Of a stretch of 6,600 nt of DNA, positions 5,837-6,600 are shown in pieces. Where the stretch lies: assembly GCA_964520975.1 (NCBI GenBank), contig CAZFPA010000092.1, forward strand, positions 1-6,600. The letters are read 5' to 3'. The first letter of the stretch is position 1, and each line of letters opens with the position of its first letter. The stretch is from CAZFPA01 sp964520975. Lineage in GTDB: Bacteria > Bacillota > Negativicutes > Selenomonadales > Selenomonadaceae. The position numbers were made by a program, and so were the translations under genes. The notes below the pieces were generated by a model. The model was not told the DNA's origin and did not search any database. It was given only the letters and a program-made list of their open reading frames with translations.

Positions 5837-6387
5837 TGACGGAACTTGAAAAATTGACGGCGGGACTTCCGTATCATTTTATGGATGCGGAGGTCGTTGC
5901 AAGAAAAGAGAATGCTGTAGTGTGCTGCAATGCTTTCAATAAGGCGGATCCCTGTGATTATAAAACGCAACTGGAAGCGCTGGATAAATTGCTTGGATCG
6001 CATGGGCCTAATCTTAGTATGCAGCAGGGCTTTCAGTGTGATAATGGTAAAAATATTCATGTAGGCGAAGGCTTTTTGACAAATTATAATGTGACGATTT
6101 TGGATATTGCTCCTGTGCATATTGGTGATTATTGCATGATTGGCCCCAATACTTTGATCACAACGGTAGGGCATCCGCTGCAGGCAAAAGGCCGCAGGGA
6201 ACGTATTGGTATTTGTAAGCCAGTATTGATTGGCGATGATGTGTGGATTGGTGGGAATGTTACCATCCTGCCAGGGGTATCTATCGGCAATAATGTCGTC
6301 ATTGCGGCAGGCGCTGTTGTGGTACATGATATACCGGATAACTGCATTGTGGGTGGTGTTCCGGCACGGAAAATAAAAGACCTGTAG
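5833..6387 (+). CDS. Hexapeptide-repeat O-acetyltransferase (maltose/galactoside acetyltransferase type)
   Basis: Acetyl-CoA-dependent acetyltransferase, 184 aa, matching the usual length of the LacA/Maa/NodL group. Residues 1-55 are the Maa-type N-terminal helical cap (LTAGLPYHFMDAE onward). The left-handed beta-helix follows, with imperfect hexapeptide turns such as VHIGDYCMIG (95-104), VLIGDDVWIGGNVTILPGVSIG (131-152, split by turns) and VVIAAGAVVV. The catalytic His is His114 in TTVGHPL. The C-terminus GGVPARKIKDL is typical. The first ATG at 5833 gives a 4-bp ATGA overlap with the dehydrogenase stop; an adjacent ATG at 5836 is an equal alternative. No clear terminator follows. Enzymes of this group acetylate sugars or similar hydroxyl compounds, perhaps for detoxification or export; the acceptor is unknown. 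Confidence 0.9.
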   Translation: MMTELEKLTAGLPYHFMDAEVVARKENAVVCCNAFNKADPCDYKTQLEALDKLLGSHGPNLSMQQGFQCDNGKNIHVGEGFLTNYNVTILDIAPVHIGDYCMIGPNTLITTVGHPLQAKGRRERIGICKPVLIGDDVWIGGNVTILPGVSIGNNVVIAAGAVVVHDIPDNCIVGGVPARKIKDL

Positions 6388-6429
6388 AAGTTACGATTAC
6401 ATTTAACCGCTGTGCCCCGATAAAAAATC

Positions 6430-6460
6430 TTGACCTGTAGCTTGCTCCAGGGTATAAAAT
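6430..6460 (+). promoter_or_regulatory. MerR-type promoter with 19-bp spacer
   Basis: -35 TTGACC (6430-6435) and -10 TAAAAT (6455-6460) are 19 bp apart, the lengthened spacer typical of MerR-family promoters. The spacer holds a near-perfect inverted repeat, CCTGTAG (6434-6440) / CTCCAGG (6445-6451), six of seven pairs with a 4-bp centre. This closely resembles operators of aldehyde- or electrophile-sensing MerR proteins. An alternative -10, TATAAA at 6453-6458 with a 17-bp spacer, would give ordinary promoter geometry. No MerR gene is in the window. Confidence 0.65.
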
Positions 6461-6488
6461 GAAATGGAAGAATAGTGACAGGCAGAAA

Positions 6489-6600
6489 GTGGTGGATATC
6501 ATCAACAGACGGGATTTTATTTTAGGAGGTCTTGCTGGCATGGGAATTTTATCGGCAGGCGGGTATTCGTTTGTAAACAGCAAGGCCTTTGGGCATAAAC
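6489..6600 (+). CDS. N-terminus of a Tat-exported protein, possibly a redox enzyme (partial)
   Basis: The frame is open to the window end. It encodes IINRRDFILGGLAGMGILSA and then GGYSFVNSKAFGHK. This is a twin-arginine signal peptide: RRDF with a following hydrophobic stretch of Gly, Ala and Leu. Tat signals mark proteins exported folded, often with cofactors; an aldo-keto reductase with such a leader is one possibility, but nothing beyond the leader is visible. The start is uncertain. ATG at 6459 is in frame but lies within the -10 box, so if the promoter is right the start must be GTG at 6489 or 6492, which has only a weak Shine-Dalgarno (AGG at 6480-6482). Confidence 0.65.
   Translation, partial: MVDIINRRDFILGGLAGMGILSAGGYSFVNSKAFGHK

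Noticed and set aside
6388..6429. Terminator after the acetyltransferase gene.
   Set aside because: There is an A-run at 6423-6427 but no convincing hairpin before it and no T-run.
1..6600. CRISPR arrays, tRNA or rRNA genes, insertion sequences.
   Set aside because: No regularly spaced repeats, cloverleaf-like segments, transposase motifs or terminal inverted repeats were seen on either strand.

Overview
The window reads as bacterial chromosome of moderate G+C, with strong GGAGG-type Shine-Dalgarno sites, short intergenic gaps and 4-bp ATGA gene overlaps. These features and the protein types suggest an anaerobic Firmicute, possibly a Negativicute such as a Selenomonas relative. That assignment is inference; there is no rRNA or other phylogenetic marker here.

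Layout. (1) Positions 99-657, plus strand: a YefM/YoeB type II toxin-antitoxin operon with a well-formed autoregulatory operator. (2) Positions 648-2362, minus strand: a translationally coupled pair encoding a class M sirtuin (SirTM, a protein ADP-ribosyltransferase) and a zinc-type macrodomain (its predicted ADP-ribosyl-hydrolase partner). The macrodomain gene ends inside the toxin gene, tail to tail. (3) Positions 2428-3363, minus strand: an exported protein resembling the metallo-beta-lactamase fold but without its metal ligands. A strong hairpin terminator separates it from the sirtuin. (4) Positions 3364-3574: a divergent control region. (5) Positions 3575-4525, plus strand: an AraC/XylS-family regulator. 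(6) Positions 4526-6387, plus strand: a perfect 14-bp direct repeat in a promoter region, followed by a coupled operon of an iron-type alcohol dehydrogenase and a hexapeptide-repeat acetyltransferase. (7) Positions 6430-6600, plus strand: a MerR-type promoter and the first codons of a Tat-exported protein that runs off the window.

How the parts may work together. The sirtuin and macrodomain form a write/erase pair for reversible protein ADP-ribosylation. In characterised systems such pairs sit beside a GcvH-like lipoyl carrier and a lipoate ligase and are linked to oxidative stress. Neither partner gene is in this window, so the substrate here is open. The AraC regulator probably controls the dehydrogenase operon and perhaps the divergent exported protein, because a related motif occurs on both sides of it. 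The dehydrogenase, the MerR-type promoter and the ADP-ribosylation pair together suggest a redox or aldehyde-stress neighbourhood. That reading is inference. The toxin-antitoxin module looks more A+T-rich than its sirtuin neighbours and may be a separate arrival.
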